NCBI RefSeq assembly: GCF_000397205.1
Contig: NC_021237.1
Span: 187,001-251,000, forward strand
Length of the DNA: 64,000 nt
Origin: Pseudomonas protegens CHA0
Lineage (GTDB): Bacteria > Pseudomonadota > Gammaproteobacteria > Pseudomonadales > Pseudomonadaceae
Reading direction: 5' to 3'
This document shows, one piece after another, positions 26,151 to 33,951 of the stretch. Every line of letters starts with the position of its first letter. The first letter of the stretch is position 1. A program made the translations under genes and the position numbers. The notes beneath the pieces are model-generated. The model was not told the origin of the DNA. It searched no databases and saw only the letters and a list, made by a program, of their open reading frames with translations.

Positions 26151-27884
26151 ATGTCCCTTCCCGTGCATTTCCTTCGTCCGGCCGCCCAGGGTTTTGCCGC
26201 CGGCCTGTTGCTGGCAGTTGCCGGCTGTGGTGTGTCGTCCAAGCCCGAATCCGCTGCCGGCTCGTCAACCCAGGGAGCATTGCCGCAGTACGAGGTGCAG
26301 CATGCCGATGCCACCATGGCCAAGCGCGCTGTGCATCCCATGAGGTTGTCAGCGCCGATGCCGGCGCCCATTAGCTCACGGGATTCGCTGGTGGCCGGTT
26401 ACCGCGACGAGCCCCGGGAGCAGTACCAGAAACTGCCGGACAACCCGATCCACAGCGTCGCCGAAGCACCGGTCTCGACCTTCAGCGCCGACGTCGATAC
26501 GGGTGCCTATGCCAACGTCCGCCGCTTGCTCAACCAGGGCAGCCTGCCGCCGGAGGGCGCGGTGCGCCTGGAGGAACTGGTCAACTACTTCCCCTACGAT
26601 TACGCCCTGCCCACGGACGGCTCGCCCTTTGGCGTGACCACCGAGCTGGCGCCGTCGCCGTGGAATCCCCATACCCGCCTGCTGCGCATCGGCATCAAGG
26701 CATCGGATCGCGCGGTGGCGGAGCTGGCCCCGGCCAACCTGGTGTTCCTGGTGGATGTCTCCGGCTCCATGGATCGCCGTGAAGGCCTGCCCCTGGTGAA
26801 AAGCACCCTCAAGCTGCTGGTGGATCAACTGCGGGACCAGGACCGGGTGTCGCTGGTGGTCTACGCCGGTGAATCACGGGTGGTGCTGGAGCCCACGTCC
26901 GGTCGTGACAAGGCGAAGATCCGCACTGCCATCGACCAGCTCACCGCGGGTGGTTCCACGGCGGGCGCCTCGGGTATCCAGCTGGCCTACCAGATGGCCC
27001 AGCAGGGTTTTATCGACAAGGGCATCAACCGCATCCTGCTGGCCACCGACGGCGACTTCAACGTCGGCGTCAGCGACTTCGACAGCCTCAAGGCCATGGC
27101 CGCCGAGAAGCGCAAGAGTGGTGTCTCCCTGACCACCCTGGGGTTCGGCGTGGACAACTACAACGAGCACCTGATGGAGCAACTGGCCGATGCCGGTGAC
27201 GGCAACTACGCCTACATCGACAACCTGCGCGAAGCGCGCAAGGTGCTGGTGGACCAGCTCAGCTCGACCCTGGCGGTGGTGGCCAAGGACGTGAAGCTGC
27301 AAGTGGAGTTCAACCCGGCCCAGGTCAGCGAATACCGCCTGCTGGGTTATGAGAACCGTGCACTCAAGCGAGAAGACTTCAGCAATGACAAGGTCGACGC
27401 CGGGGAAATCGGTGCAGGGCATACGGTTACCGCGTTGTATGAAATTGTCCCGGCTGGCGAGAAGGGTTGGCTGGAGCCGCTGCGTTATGCCCAGGCCAAG
27501 GCGCCGCAACAGAGTGGCAAGCAGGGCGAGCTGGCCATGCTGCGGCTGCGCTACAAGGCGCCGGAAGGCGGCAGCAGCCGCCTGATCGAACGGCCCATCA
27601 GTGCCCAGCAGCCCGGCAGCCTGGCGGCGGCCAGCCCCGACCTGCGCTTCGCCGCAGCCGTGGCGGCGTTCTCCCAGCAGCTCAAGGACGGCCGCTACAC
27701 CGGCAACTTCAGCCTGGCCGACACGGTCAAGCTGGCCCAGGGCGCCAAGGGTGCCGACCCTTACGGCCTGCGAGGCGAGTTCGTACAGCTGGTGGAGCTG
27801 GCGCAAAGCCTGCAAACTCAGGCGCCGAAAGCCCAGGCGGCGCAGCCCGTGGACTTGAGCCAAGTGCAGAGCCGCCTTGAGTAG
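26151..27884 (+). CDS. YfbK-like von Willebrand factor A domain lipoprotein
   Basis: A 577-residue protein. The lipoprotein signal ends in LAVAGC (Cys26). A conserved N-terminal region (about 98-190, PIHSVAEAPVSTFSADVDTG) precedes a VWA domain with an intact MIDAS motif D202-x-S204-x-S206 (LVDVSGSM) and LLATDGDFN later. A C-terminal DUF3520-type region (about 395-560) follows. VWA domains bind ligands or partner proteins through a metal ion. The gene is followed at 37 bases by a sigma-factor gene and then a membrane protein, an arrangement that suggests a linked envelope-sensing unit. Exact function unknown. Confidence 0.88.
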   Translation: MSLPVHFLRPAAQGFAAGLLLAVAGCGVSSKPESAAGSSTQGALPQYEVQHADATMAKRAVHPMRLSAPMPAPISSRDSLVAGYRDEPREQYQKLPDNPIHSVAEAPVSTFSADVDTGAYANVRRLLNQGSLPPEGAVRLEELVNYFPYDYALPTDGSPFGVTTELAPSPWNPHTRLLRIGIKASDRAVAELAPANLVFLVDVSGSMDRREGLPLVKSTLKLLVDQLRDQDRVSLVVYAGESRVVLEPTSGRDKAKIRTAIDQLTAGGSTAGASGIQLAYQMAQQGFIDKGINRILLATDGDFNVGVSDFDSLKAMAAEKRKSGVSLTTLGFGVDNYNEHLMEQLADAGDGNYAYIDNLREARKVLVDQLSSTLAVVAKDVKLQVEFNPAQVSEYRLLGYENRALKREDFSNDKVDAGEIGAGHTVTALYEIVPAGEKGWLEPLRYAQAKAPQQSGKQGELAMLRLRYKAPEGGSSRLIERPISAQQPGSLAAASPDLRFAAAVAAFSQQLKDGRYTGNFSLADTVKLAQGAKGADPYGLRGEFVQLVELAQSLQTQAPKAQAAQPVDLSQVQSRLE

Positions 27885-27921
27885 ACCTCAGACCCGCAGT
27901 GAACAGGAGTTCAACCGCCCT

Positions 27922-28503
27922 ATGTCTGCTGCCCAATCCACCAGCGACGCCAGCAGCGATGAAACGCTGCTGGCGCGTTACCGTGCCGGAGACCCCGCGG
28001 CCTTCGAGGTGCTTTACCAGCGCCATCGCCAGGGCTTGTATCGCTTTGTGCTGAGCCTGTGTGGCAAGGCCGAGCTGGCGGATGAGGTCTACCAGGAAAC
28101 CTGGCTCAGCCTGATCCGCAGCACCAGCCAGCCCCAGGGCCGGGCCAGCTTTCGGACCTGGCTGTACCAGATTGCCCGCAACCGCTTGATCGACCACTGG
28201 CGCAAGCACGGCCAGCGCAACCCGTTGCACGACAGCTATGACGAACAACTGCACGGTGAAGCCGACCAAGCCCCCGGCCCCGAACAGCAACTGAGCCTGT
28301 GCCGCGACCAGCAGCGTATCGAAGCCGCCCTGCAGGACCTGCCCGAAGACCAGCGCGAGGTGTTCTTGCTGCGGGCCCACGGCGACCTGGAACTGCCAGA
28401 AATCGCCAGCCTGACCCAGGCTCCCCTGGAAACGGTGAAAAGCCGTTTCCGCTATGCGTTGAAAAAATTGCGTCGGCTCCTGGCCGAGGAGGTACTCACA
28501 TGA
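27922..28503 (+). CDS. ECF-type RNA polymerase sigma factor
   Basis: A 193-residue protein. The ATG at 27922 with AGGAG 12 bases upstream is preferred over a TTG overlapping the previous gene. Region 2 reads ALADEVYQETWLSLIRS-like (ELADEVYQETW) with GRASFRTWLYQIARNRLIDHWR. Region 4 reads LPEDQREVFLLRAHGDLELPEIASLTQAPLETVKSR with the helix-turn-helix. It should direct RNA polymerase to a small regulon, possibly including its own operon. Its stop overlaps the next gene's ATG (ATGA), the usual link between a sigma factor and its anti-sigma factor. Confidence 0.92.
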   Translation: MSAAQSTSDASSDETLLARYRAGDPAAFEVLYQRHRQGLYRFVLSLCGKAELADEVYQETWLSLIRSTSQPQGRASFRTWLYQIARNRLIDHWRKHGQRNPLHDSYDEQLHGEADQAPGPEQQLSLCRDQQRIEAALQDLPEDQREVFLLRAHGDLELPEIASLTQAPLETVKSRFRYALKKLRRLLAEEVLT

Positions 28504-29183
28504 CTGACGCCCGACAGACCCCTACCCCCGAAGAGCAGATGCTGGCGCATATCCGCCAACACAGTACCCAGGAACCACCGGCCCATCTGGATGCCCTGAT
28601 CCTGGCCACTGCCCGCCGCGAAGCCCCGGCGCCCAAGCCCGGCTTCTGGCAACGCTGGATGCAGGCCTGCCTGCGGCCGCGTTATCAACTGGCTTTTGCC
28701 AGTCTGTTTGGCGTGGCGCTGGTCATCGGTTTGCTGCGGCCTTCCCCGGAGCACTATCCACAAGAGCAGGCCTTTGTCCCTGCGCCCGCTCCAGCCCCAG
28801 CTGCGCCCATGGTACGCCAGGCGGCGCCACGTTCCGCCGAGTTGGCCGGGGCCTTGAGCGTCCCTGAGCCGGCTGCCCCTTCGCCCATCGCTCCGGCGGC
28901 CCCTGTCGGCAGTTTTGCCGCGGCGCCGGAGATGGAAGCGTCCGCTGATGCAGCGCCACCTGCGATGGCCAAGCCCAGGGCCGAGTCGAGCAAGCTGGCC
29001 AAGCGCATGTCGGCGCCGGCCGCGCCCCGGGCGATCAAGCGATTGAATGAGCAACTGCAGACAGTGCTGCGTCTATGGGACGAGGGTCAGAACCGCGCGG
29101 CGGCCGAGTTGCTGCTCCAGCTGCAGGAAACTTATCCACAGGAGGATCTGGACGCGCGCCTGCAAGCCTTGCGTCGTCAATAA
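28500..29183 (+). CDS. Single-pass membrane protein, probable anti-sigma partner
   Basis: A 227-residue protein whose ATG overlaps the sigma-factor stop. The cytosolic N-terminus (1-60: EEQMLAHIRQHSTQEPP) is followed by one membrane helix (about 64-82, YQLAFASLFGVALVIGLL). A long Ala/Pro-rich linker (90-170) and a helical C-terminal periplasmic part follow, AIKRLNEQLQTVLRLWDEGQNRAAAELLLQL. Position and topology fit an anti-sigma factor, but no HxxxCxxC zinc anti-sigma motif is seen, so the call is by context. Confidence 0.65.
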   Translation: MTDARQTPTPEEQMLAHIRQHSTQEPPAHLDALILATARREAPAPKPGFWQRWMQACLRPRYQLAFASLFGVALVIGLLRPSPEHYPQEQAFVPAPAPAPAAPMVRQAAPRSAELAGALSVPEPAAPSPIAPAAPVGSFAAAPEMEASADAAPPAMAKPRAESSKLAKRMSAPAAPRAIKRLNEQLQTVLRLWDEGQNRAAAELLLQLQETYPQEDLDARLQALRRQ

Positions 29184-29255
29184 GGTGCGGGGGTTGGCTG
29201 TCGCAGCGGAAAACGCGCACTATCTGCCCAGTTTCCAGAAAGTGAGAGGCCGGTC

Positions 29256-29441
29256 ATGGCACCCCGCATCGACCGTATTGCTGCAATGTTGAACTGCCCG
29301 ATCAAGGGCGCGGAGCTGCGCCAGGCCATCAAGGAAAGCCGCAAGGACTTTGGCCTTGAAGAGGGCGAGGACCTCGATCAGCAGGCCGACGACGAAGACG
29401 ATCAGGCGGACCCGCACTCCGACGCCGTCGAGGAGGAGTGA
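29256..29441 (+). CDS. Small acidic hypothetical protein
   Basis: A 61-residue protein from ATG 29256 with GAGAGG about 7 bases upstream. The N-terminal half APRIDRIAAMLNCPIKGAELRQAIKESRK is mixed. The second half is very acidic (LEEGEDLDQQADDEDDQAD), perhaps disordered. No family recognised. Start, ribosome site and codon use support a real gene. Confidence 0.6.
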   Translation: MAPRIDRIAAMLNCPIKGAELRQAIKESRKDFGLEEGEDLDQQADDEDDQADPHSDAVEEE

Positions 29442-29459
29442 CCCTGGCAGCCCCAGCGC

Positions 29460-29924
29460 TCAGGCGTAGGGGGTGGCGGGCAACTCGATGAACTCGGCGC
29501 AGGCACCGTCCGCGGTCATGCGCCGGGCCCGTTCCGGCAGCAGCCGGGCGTGGTTTTCCACTTGCCAGCGATACCAGCTCAGGCGCTGCACGATCCGCCG
29601 CCGGCAGGGTTCCGGCAATTGCCCCAGCAGGTCGACACTCTCGGGCGCCCAGCGGGCTCGGGTCGAGTAGTAGCAGAACAGGTTTTCCCGCAGGCCGAAA
29701 CAGTCCTCAATGCTTTCCTCGACGCTGTATGCGTAGCGCTCGAAGCTGGCGCTCAGTTGCTGTGCGCCGTCGGCGTTGTCCCGCAGGTAGGCGAAGATCC
29801 CCGGCCAATTGATGCAGTACAGGTGCTCGTCCCAATCGCCGTCCCGGGTCAGGTATTGGCCCTGGCCGCGAAAGAACTGCAGCACTTCCTCGCGCTCCAG
29901 AGCCACTTCAAAGTTGCTTTTCAT
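29460..29924 (-). CDS. Hypothetical cytosolic protein
   Basis: A 154-residue protein, ATG at 29924 ([18 protein letters not shown]). Trp- and Tyr-rich (YCINWPGIFAYLRD, LSWYRWQVENHARLLP), no signal peptide or membrane helix. It overlaps the 3' end of the upstream gene by 17 bases, so the two are translationally linked. I do not recognise the family. Confidence 0.7.
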   Translation of the reverse strand: MKSNFEVALEREEVLQFFRGQGQYLTRDGDWDEHLYCINWPGIFAYLRDNADGAQQLSASFERYAYSVEESIEDCFGLRENLFCYYSTRARWAPESVDLLGQLPEPCRRRIVQRLSWYRWQVENHARLLPERARRMTADGACAEFIELPATPYA

Positions 29925-30759
29925 CGGGTGTTCCCTTGACGTCGGCGATGCTCACAGATAACGCCACGCATTCGATCACGCAATCGAAGCCGATTTCCAG
30001 GCGCAGGTGATAACCGGGGCCCAGGCGAGTGAGCTGGGTGCGCATGCGCCCGTCGAAGCGCGTGCCGCTGACCGCCAGTTCGCTGATGCCCTGGACCTTG
30101 AGCACGAAACTGCAGTGGGTCGCCGCCTCGATCACCGGCCAGCTGGCAGGCACAGACAAGCGCGGCAGTTCACCGCTCAGGTGCAGGCTCAGTTGCTCGC
30201 CCTGGAACTGCGGGCCCTGGGTCTCCAGGTCATAGGGCGTGGCGGTCACATCGAACTCGGCCCGCCAGGCTTCAGGGTTGTCGATGCCGAACAGCCAATC
30301 CCCGCCGAAACGCTCACGGTGCGGGATTGCCCGGCACTCTGCCAGCGAAGGCAATTGCGCGCGGACCAGGTCTTCCTGCCAGCGCTCCCGTGCCGCGTTC
30401 AGCAGGCGCTGGAAAAGGTCCCGGCTGTTGTCGATCACCCCTGGCCAGTTGCTGGGCCACTGATCGTATTCGTAGTCGTCCTCGATGGGCTCCCAGATCT
30501 GTTCGAAGTCGTAGTCCGGGTCATCCAGGGCCGCTTGCAGCACCTCCACCAGCCGCTGTCGATGCCGGAAATTTTCCCGGGAACCGTGGCGCATCAGGCC
30601 GTAGTGGCGGACCAGGTATTCGCGGTCGTCCGGGTCATTGGGGTTGTAGCGGTTCAGTTCGGCATCCAGGGCCGGGGGCATGTCATAGCCCATGAACCAG
30701 GTGACCCAGTCGCGTATCTGGGGCTCGAAGGGTTGATTGTGCAGGGGATGGCGCAGCAT
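29908..30759 (-). CDS. Hypothetical protein co-transcribed with the 154-aa protein
   Basis: A 283-residue protein. The ATG at 30759 is chosen because CAGGAGGT lies just upstream; a longer frame to 30867 lacks a site. Sequence is soluble and rich in Trp, Asp and Arg: [37 protein letters not shown], and a beta-rich C-terminal half ([14 protein letters not shown]). It has a paired, overlapping partner downstream, reminiscent of effector/immunity or two-subunit pairs, but nothing shows which. No family recognised. Confidence 0.7.
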   Translation of the reverse strand: MLRHPLHNQPFEPQIRDWVTWFMGYDMPPALDAELNRYNPNDPDDREYLVRHYGLMRHGSRENFRHRQRLVEVLQAALDDPDYDFEQIWEPIEDDYEYDQWPSNWPGVIDNSRDLFQRLLNAARERWQEDLVRAQLPSLAECRAIPHRERFGGDWLFGIDNPEAWRAEFDVTATPYDLETQGPQFQGEQLSLHLSGELPRLSVPASWPVIEAATHCSFVLKVQGISELAVSGTRFDGRMRTQLTRLGPGYHLRLEIGFDCVIECVALSVSIADVKGTPDEKQL

Positions 30760-30878
30760 CGGGACCTCCTGTCCGGGGGCGGCGAATGTAGCAAGTTGCG
30801 CCTCGCCAGGACAGCCCGGGGCCGTCATGTGTGCGGGGTGCCGTCCGGGCATCGCGCCGTTTTGCATCGCGGATCAAC

Positions 30879-30913
30879 AAAAAAGCCCCAGGCCGTAAGA
30901 CCTGGGGCTTTTT
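30879..30913 (-). terminator. Intrinsic terminator of tRNA-Arg
   Basis: AAAAAGCCCCAGG and CCTGGGGCTTTTT form a long stem with a CCGTAAGA-type loop and A/T runs on both sides. It lies 10 bases beyond the tRNA 3' end. Confidence 0.9.
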
Positions 30914-30922
30914 CGCTGAAGA

Positions 30923-30999
30923 TGGCGCACTCGGCGGGATTCGAACCCACGACCCCTGCCTTCGGAGGGCAGTACTCTATCCAGCTGAGCTACGAGTGC
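30923..30999 (-). tRNA. tRNA-Arg (anticodon CCG)
   Basis: The minus strand folds as a complete cloverleaf of 77 bases including an encoded CCA. Acceptor arms GCACTCG/CGAGTGC pair fully. The anticodon loop CTCCGAA between CTGCC and GGCAG gives anticodon CCG, reading CGG codons. The T-loop GGTTCGAATCC is canonical. A terminator follows. tRNA genes are frequent integration sites, but I see no integrase or repeated 3' end nearby. Confidence 0.96.
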
Positions 31000-31187
31000 A
31001 GTGCGGGCGACATCATACCTATGTCGACTCGGGGCGTCCACGCCGGTTTTCATCGGCTGGTGCTTGTCCGTCGCAACCCCCGGAAACCCGGGCCGTAGTG
31101 GCAGTTTTTCCTGCTGAAGCTTCCTCGTACCTGCGCGCAACCTGCAGCCAGAACCGTGCAATCACGGGGCACAGGGAGGTGCAGGAG

Positions 31188-31730
31188 ATGAACTGTTCCA
31201 TGCCGGGCGGTCTGCAAGCGGGCCTGTCGGACCAACTGTTCGAAGCCAGCTGGAGGGCGGTATTGCCCGGTTTGCAGCGCCGCGCCCGGCAGTTGGCGCG
31301 GGGCAACGCCGATGGTGCCCAAGAGTGGCTGGCGGCCACGGCGATCAAGGCGCTGCTGTTCTTTCGCCGCTCGCCGGAGCGGATTCGCGACCCCCAGGGC
31401 TTTCTGTTCCTGGTGCTCGATCATGTGTTTGTCGACAGCTGCCGCCGGCAGGCCCGGGAGCAGCGCCTGTTTGTGGATTTCGCCGGGCTTGAGGATGACC
31501 CGCTGCAGCAGCTGGAGGCCCCGCAGATGTCGGTGCTCGACCAGGTGGAGTTGCTGGAAACCCTGGCCCTGCTCAGTCGACGGGTGGCGCAACTGCCGCC
31601 GAAGAAGCGCCGCCTCTTTGAACTAAAGTTTGTCGACGACCTGCCCTATCCCCACATCGCCGCCGAGCTGGGCATGAACCAGCCCTTGGCGCGCAAGTAT
31701 GTGCAGCTGTTGCGGGCGCAGTTGCGTTGA
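31188..31730 (+). CDS. FecI-like sigma-70 family regulator of the R-body locus
   Basis: A 180-residue protein from ATG 31188, with GGGAGG about 8 bases upstream; longer in-frame extensions pass through the tRNA and are not coding. Region 2 is recognisable in DPQGFLFLVLDHVFVDSCRRQAREQR and region 4 in LPPKKRRLFELKFVDDLPYPHIAAELGMNQPLARKYVQLL. No anti-sigma gene accompanies it; instead the reb genes follow after 119 bases. In P. aeruginosa PA14 a FecI-type factor (FecI2) controls R-body genes in a similar locus, so the same role is likely. Confidence 0.8.
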   Translation: MNCSMPGGLQAGLSDQLFEASWRAVLPGLQRRARQLARGNADGAQEWLAATAIKALLFFRRSPERIRDPQGFLFLVLDHVFVDSCRRQAREQRLFVDFAGLEDDPLQQLEAPQMSVLDQVELLETLALLSRRVAQLPPKKRRLFELKFVDDLPYPHIAAELGMNQPLARKYVQLLRAQLR

Positions 31731-31849
31731 TGCGGCCTGAGGTTTCACAGCCGGCTCGCTCGGGCGTTCCTGTTCAGTGAGCCTGTTTTCGATGCTGTAG
31801 CCGGTGCCGCCGCCTTCTGCGGTGGGCCATTCCATCTAAGGAGAGATGT

Positions 31850-32077
31850 ATGCCCGATCCAATGGTCAACTCGCAGATCACCGATGCCGTCACCCAGACC
31901 AACGTCAAGGTCGTGGCCGAGGCTCCGGCCCAGGCCATCGCCTCGCTGTACCAGGTGGCCAGCCACTCGGCCGGCCTGTCGCTGCAGAACGCGGTCAACA
32001 GCCAGCAGGCGCTCAACCAGATCTCCAATGCGGTGGTGTCCAAGGCCGTGGCGCTGATCATGGCGATTGGCGAGTAG
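31850..32077 (+). CDS. RebB-family R-body structural protein (copy 1)
   Basis: A 75-residue protein from ATG 31850 behind AAGGAGAG. The opening VNSQITDAVTQTNVKVVAEAP is the RebB family signature, followed by an Ala/Ser-rich helix (ASLYQVASHSAGLSLQNAVNSQQALNQISNAV). RebB-type proteins polymerise into R-bodies, coiled ribbons that can extend abruptly when pH falls. Shorter than copies 2 and 3; lacks their C-terminal VDTTAGA segment. Confidence 0.9.
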   Translation: MPDPMVNSQITDAVTQTNVKVVAEAPAQAIASLYQVASHSAGLSLQNAVNSQQALNQISNAVVSKAVALIMAIGE

Positions 32078-32101
32078 GGCTGACCGCCCGGGAGAATCGT
32101 C

Positions 32102-32770
32102 ATGGCCTGGTTCAAGAAGAAAACCCCACCCGCAGCCGCGGCCGATGAAAGCGCCGGCGCGGCGGCCGACCCTGGCGCCGCTGCAGTAGCCGCCGAGCCT
32201 GAGGCACCCTCGGCGATGGCCGGTGACGCCGCCTCGACAGCCAGCGCGCCGGCGCCCGATCCTGCGCCATCGCCTGCAGGCCCGGCGCAGCCCTCGATGA
32301 TGCAGACGATGAACGCGCACCTGCTCAAGCAGGCCGGCACGCCCAGCAGCGACAGCACCGATGCCCTGAACAGCCAGATTGTCCAGGCGGTGCAGTTCAG
32401 CAATGCCCAGACCTTCAGCTATGCCCCGGCGCAGATCGCAGCAGCGCCGGACATGATGATCAGCCAGGCCGCCGGCCTGGTGGCGCAGTCGGCGGCGGGG
32501 TATTTCGACGGGGTCAGCAAGCTGGCCCTGGCGGCCCAGGCGGTGCTGCTCAAGCAGATGACCGAGAACATCGTCAAAGAGAACGTCAAGGGGGCTGCCG
32601 AGGATGCCCTGGGCGCGTTGGTCACCGATCTGCTGGTGGGCGCGGCGGCAGCGGTGGCGGCGGCTGCCGGGGCCATGGAGGCCGACGCGGCCGGCGTGGC
32701 CATCGACAAGATCGACCAGAGCATCGCCAAGTACAGCAGCACCCTGGCCAATCGCACACCGTCCTCCTGA
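32102..32770 (+). CDS. Long RebB-like R-body protein with Ala/Pro-rich N-terminus
   Basis: A 222-residue protein, 24 bases after copy 1. Residues 1-65 are a low-complexity Ala/Pro/Asp linker after MAWFKKK. Residues ~85-160 (LNSQIVQAVQFSNAQTF, QAAGLVAQSAAGYFDGVSKLALAAQAV) repeat the RebB helix pattern. A very Ala-rich helix (GAAAAVAAAAGAMEADAAG) closes the protein. The basic head and extra helix suggest an anchoring or capping subunit of the ribbon. RebB relation inferred by eye. Confidence 0.75.
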   Translation: MAWFKKKTPPAAAADESAGAAADPGAAAVAAEPEAPSAMAGDAASTASAPAPDPAPSPAGPAQPSMMQTMNAHLLKQAGTPSSDSTDALNSQIVQAVQFSNAQTFSYAPAQIAAAPDMMISQAAGLVAQSAAGYFDGVSKLALAAQAVLLKQMTENIVKENVKGAAEDALGALVTDLLVGAAAAVAAAAGAMEADAAGVAIDKIDQSIAKYSSTLANRTPSS

Positions 32771-32911
32771 GCAAGCGCCCCGGGCGCGCCAGGTGCCCGG
32801 GGCCTGCACGGCCAGGAGCATGACCGCGACACAGGCTTTCCCCCTGGCGTTGAAGTTCGACGGACCCGGTGCCCAGCCCTTCAACGTCATTCATTGAGTA
32901 AGGAGCATGCA

Positions 32912-33469
32912 ATGGCGAATGAAGAGCAGACCCCGATGGCGACGATATTCGGCTTTGCCGAGAAGTATCTGAAACGCCCCTTGACCCAGGTCGAGCGCCA
33001 GGTACTGGAGGCATTTGCCCAGGACAAGCCGCTGGACATGTCCAGGGCCGCGCAACAGAGCGTCGATCAGGCGCGGCAGCGGGCCACGGAGCTGATGCAG
33101 TCCGATGGGCTGCGCACCCGGCAGATCATCGATCAACTGGCCGGTTCCGCCGCCGCGGGCAAGGCCGATCCCCAGGCGCGGGAGCTGGTGCTGCGCCAAT
33201 TGCTGGCGGCCGCCGAGTCCGAGGAGCCGCTGTCGGTATCGCCCCCCGGGGCCGGCCTGGTGACGACCGCCGCCGCTGCAGCCGCCGCGGCGGCGCTGGC
33301 GCCGGCACTGTCCCCGGCCAGCTTCCCGGCGGACGATCCGCAGCTCAAGGCAATGATCAGCGCCCTGGTCCAGCAGGAGGTGAAAGCCGCGGTCGAGGCG
33401 CGGATGGCCGGGCTGTCGCAGAAAGTCGAAGACACCCTCCAGCAACTGACCGCCGGCAGTGGGCAATAA
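32912..33469 (+). CDS. R-body locus accessory protein, function unknown
   Basis: A 185-residue protein from ATG 32912 behind TAAGGAG; an upstream ATG at 32894 is in frame but poorly placed. Predicted helical: a head (ATIFGFAEKYLKRPLTQVERQVLEAF), charged helices, one poly-Ala segment (about 118-132) that could cross or lie on a membrane, and a coiled-coil-like tail (MISALVQQEVKAAVEARMAGLSQKVEDTLQQL). It sits among reb genes, so it may be a chaperone or assembly factor. Possibly the counterpart of the small non-Reb genes in other R-body clusters. Confidence 0.7.
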   Translation: MANEEQTPMATIFGFAEKYLKRPLTQVERQVLEAFAQDKPLDMSRAAQQSVDQARQRATELMQSDGLRTRQIIDQLAGSAAAGKADPQARELVLRQLLAAAESEEPLSVSPPGAGLVTTAAAAAAAAALAPALSPASFPADDPQLKAMISALVQQEVKAAVEARMAGLSQKVEDTLQQLTAGSGQ

Positions 33470-33542
33470 GGGCCCCCTGAAATAACCGCAAGGCCGTTCA
33501 AGCCCCGCTTCACAGCATCAGGGCTGCCACGTTCACTCAATG

Positions 33543-33560
33543 ACACGGAATGCTCCGTGT
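33543..33560 (+). repeat. Inverted repeat before RebB copy 2
   Basis: ACACGGA and TCCGTGT flank ATGC, 23 bases before the copy 2 start codon and just upstream of its AGGAAG ribosome site. It can form a 7-bp hairpin at the 5' end of this gene's RBS region, or be a protein site. Confidence 0.5.
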
Positions 33561-33582
33561 GCCTAACAAAGGAAGTTGAGCC

Positions 33583-33897
33583 ATGCCACTTGTAAACGAA
33601 CAAATCACCGATGCCGTCACCCAGACCAACGTCAAGGTCGTCGCCGAAGCGCCGGCCATGGCGATGGGCACCATCTACCAATCCATGGCCCAGGCCACCG
33701 CGATCCTGTTCCAGAACTCGGTCTCGGCGCAGCAGCAGCAAAACACCCTGGCCCAGGCGGCCACCAACCAGGGCGTGATGCAGATCTACAGCGTCGACAC
33801 CACCGCCGGGGCGGCGGCCACCGAAAAAGTCGCCCAGGGCGGGGTCTCCGACAACCTCACCAGCCTGTTGACGGTTCTCAAGTCCTTTCAGAGCTGA
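33583..33897 (+). CDS. RebB-family R-body structural protein (copy 2)
   Basis: A 104-residue protein from ATG 33583, AGGAAG upstream. RebB signature NEQITDAVTQTNVKVVAEAP, then MAMGTIYQSMAQATAILFQNSVSAQQQQ and a C-terminal NQGVMQIYSVDTTAGAAATEKVAQGG. Nearly identical to copy 3, differing at few positions. P. aeruginosa likewise has two similar RebB-type subunits (RebP1, RebP2), which assemble together. Confidence 0.92.
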   Translation: MPLVNEQITDAVTQTNVKVVAEAPAMAMGTIYQSMAQATAILFQNSVSAQQQQNTLAQAATNQGVMQIYSVDTTAGAAATEKVAQGGVSDNLTSLLTVLKSFQS

Positions 33898-33951
33898 TGG
33901 CTGAAAGCCTGATTTTCCGTTGAACCTACCTGCTGAAAAAATGGAGTTTTT

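Noticed and set aside
30883..30999. Integration site or genomic-island boundary at tRNA-Arg
   Set aside because: No integrase gene and no duplicated tRNA 3' end seen; the tRNA borders the reb locus only by position.
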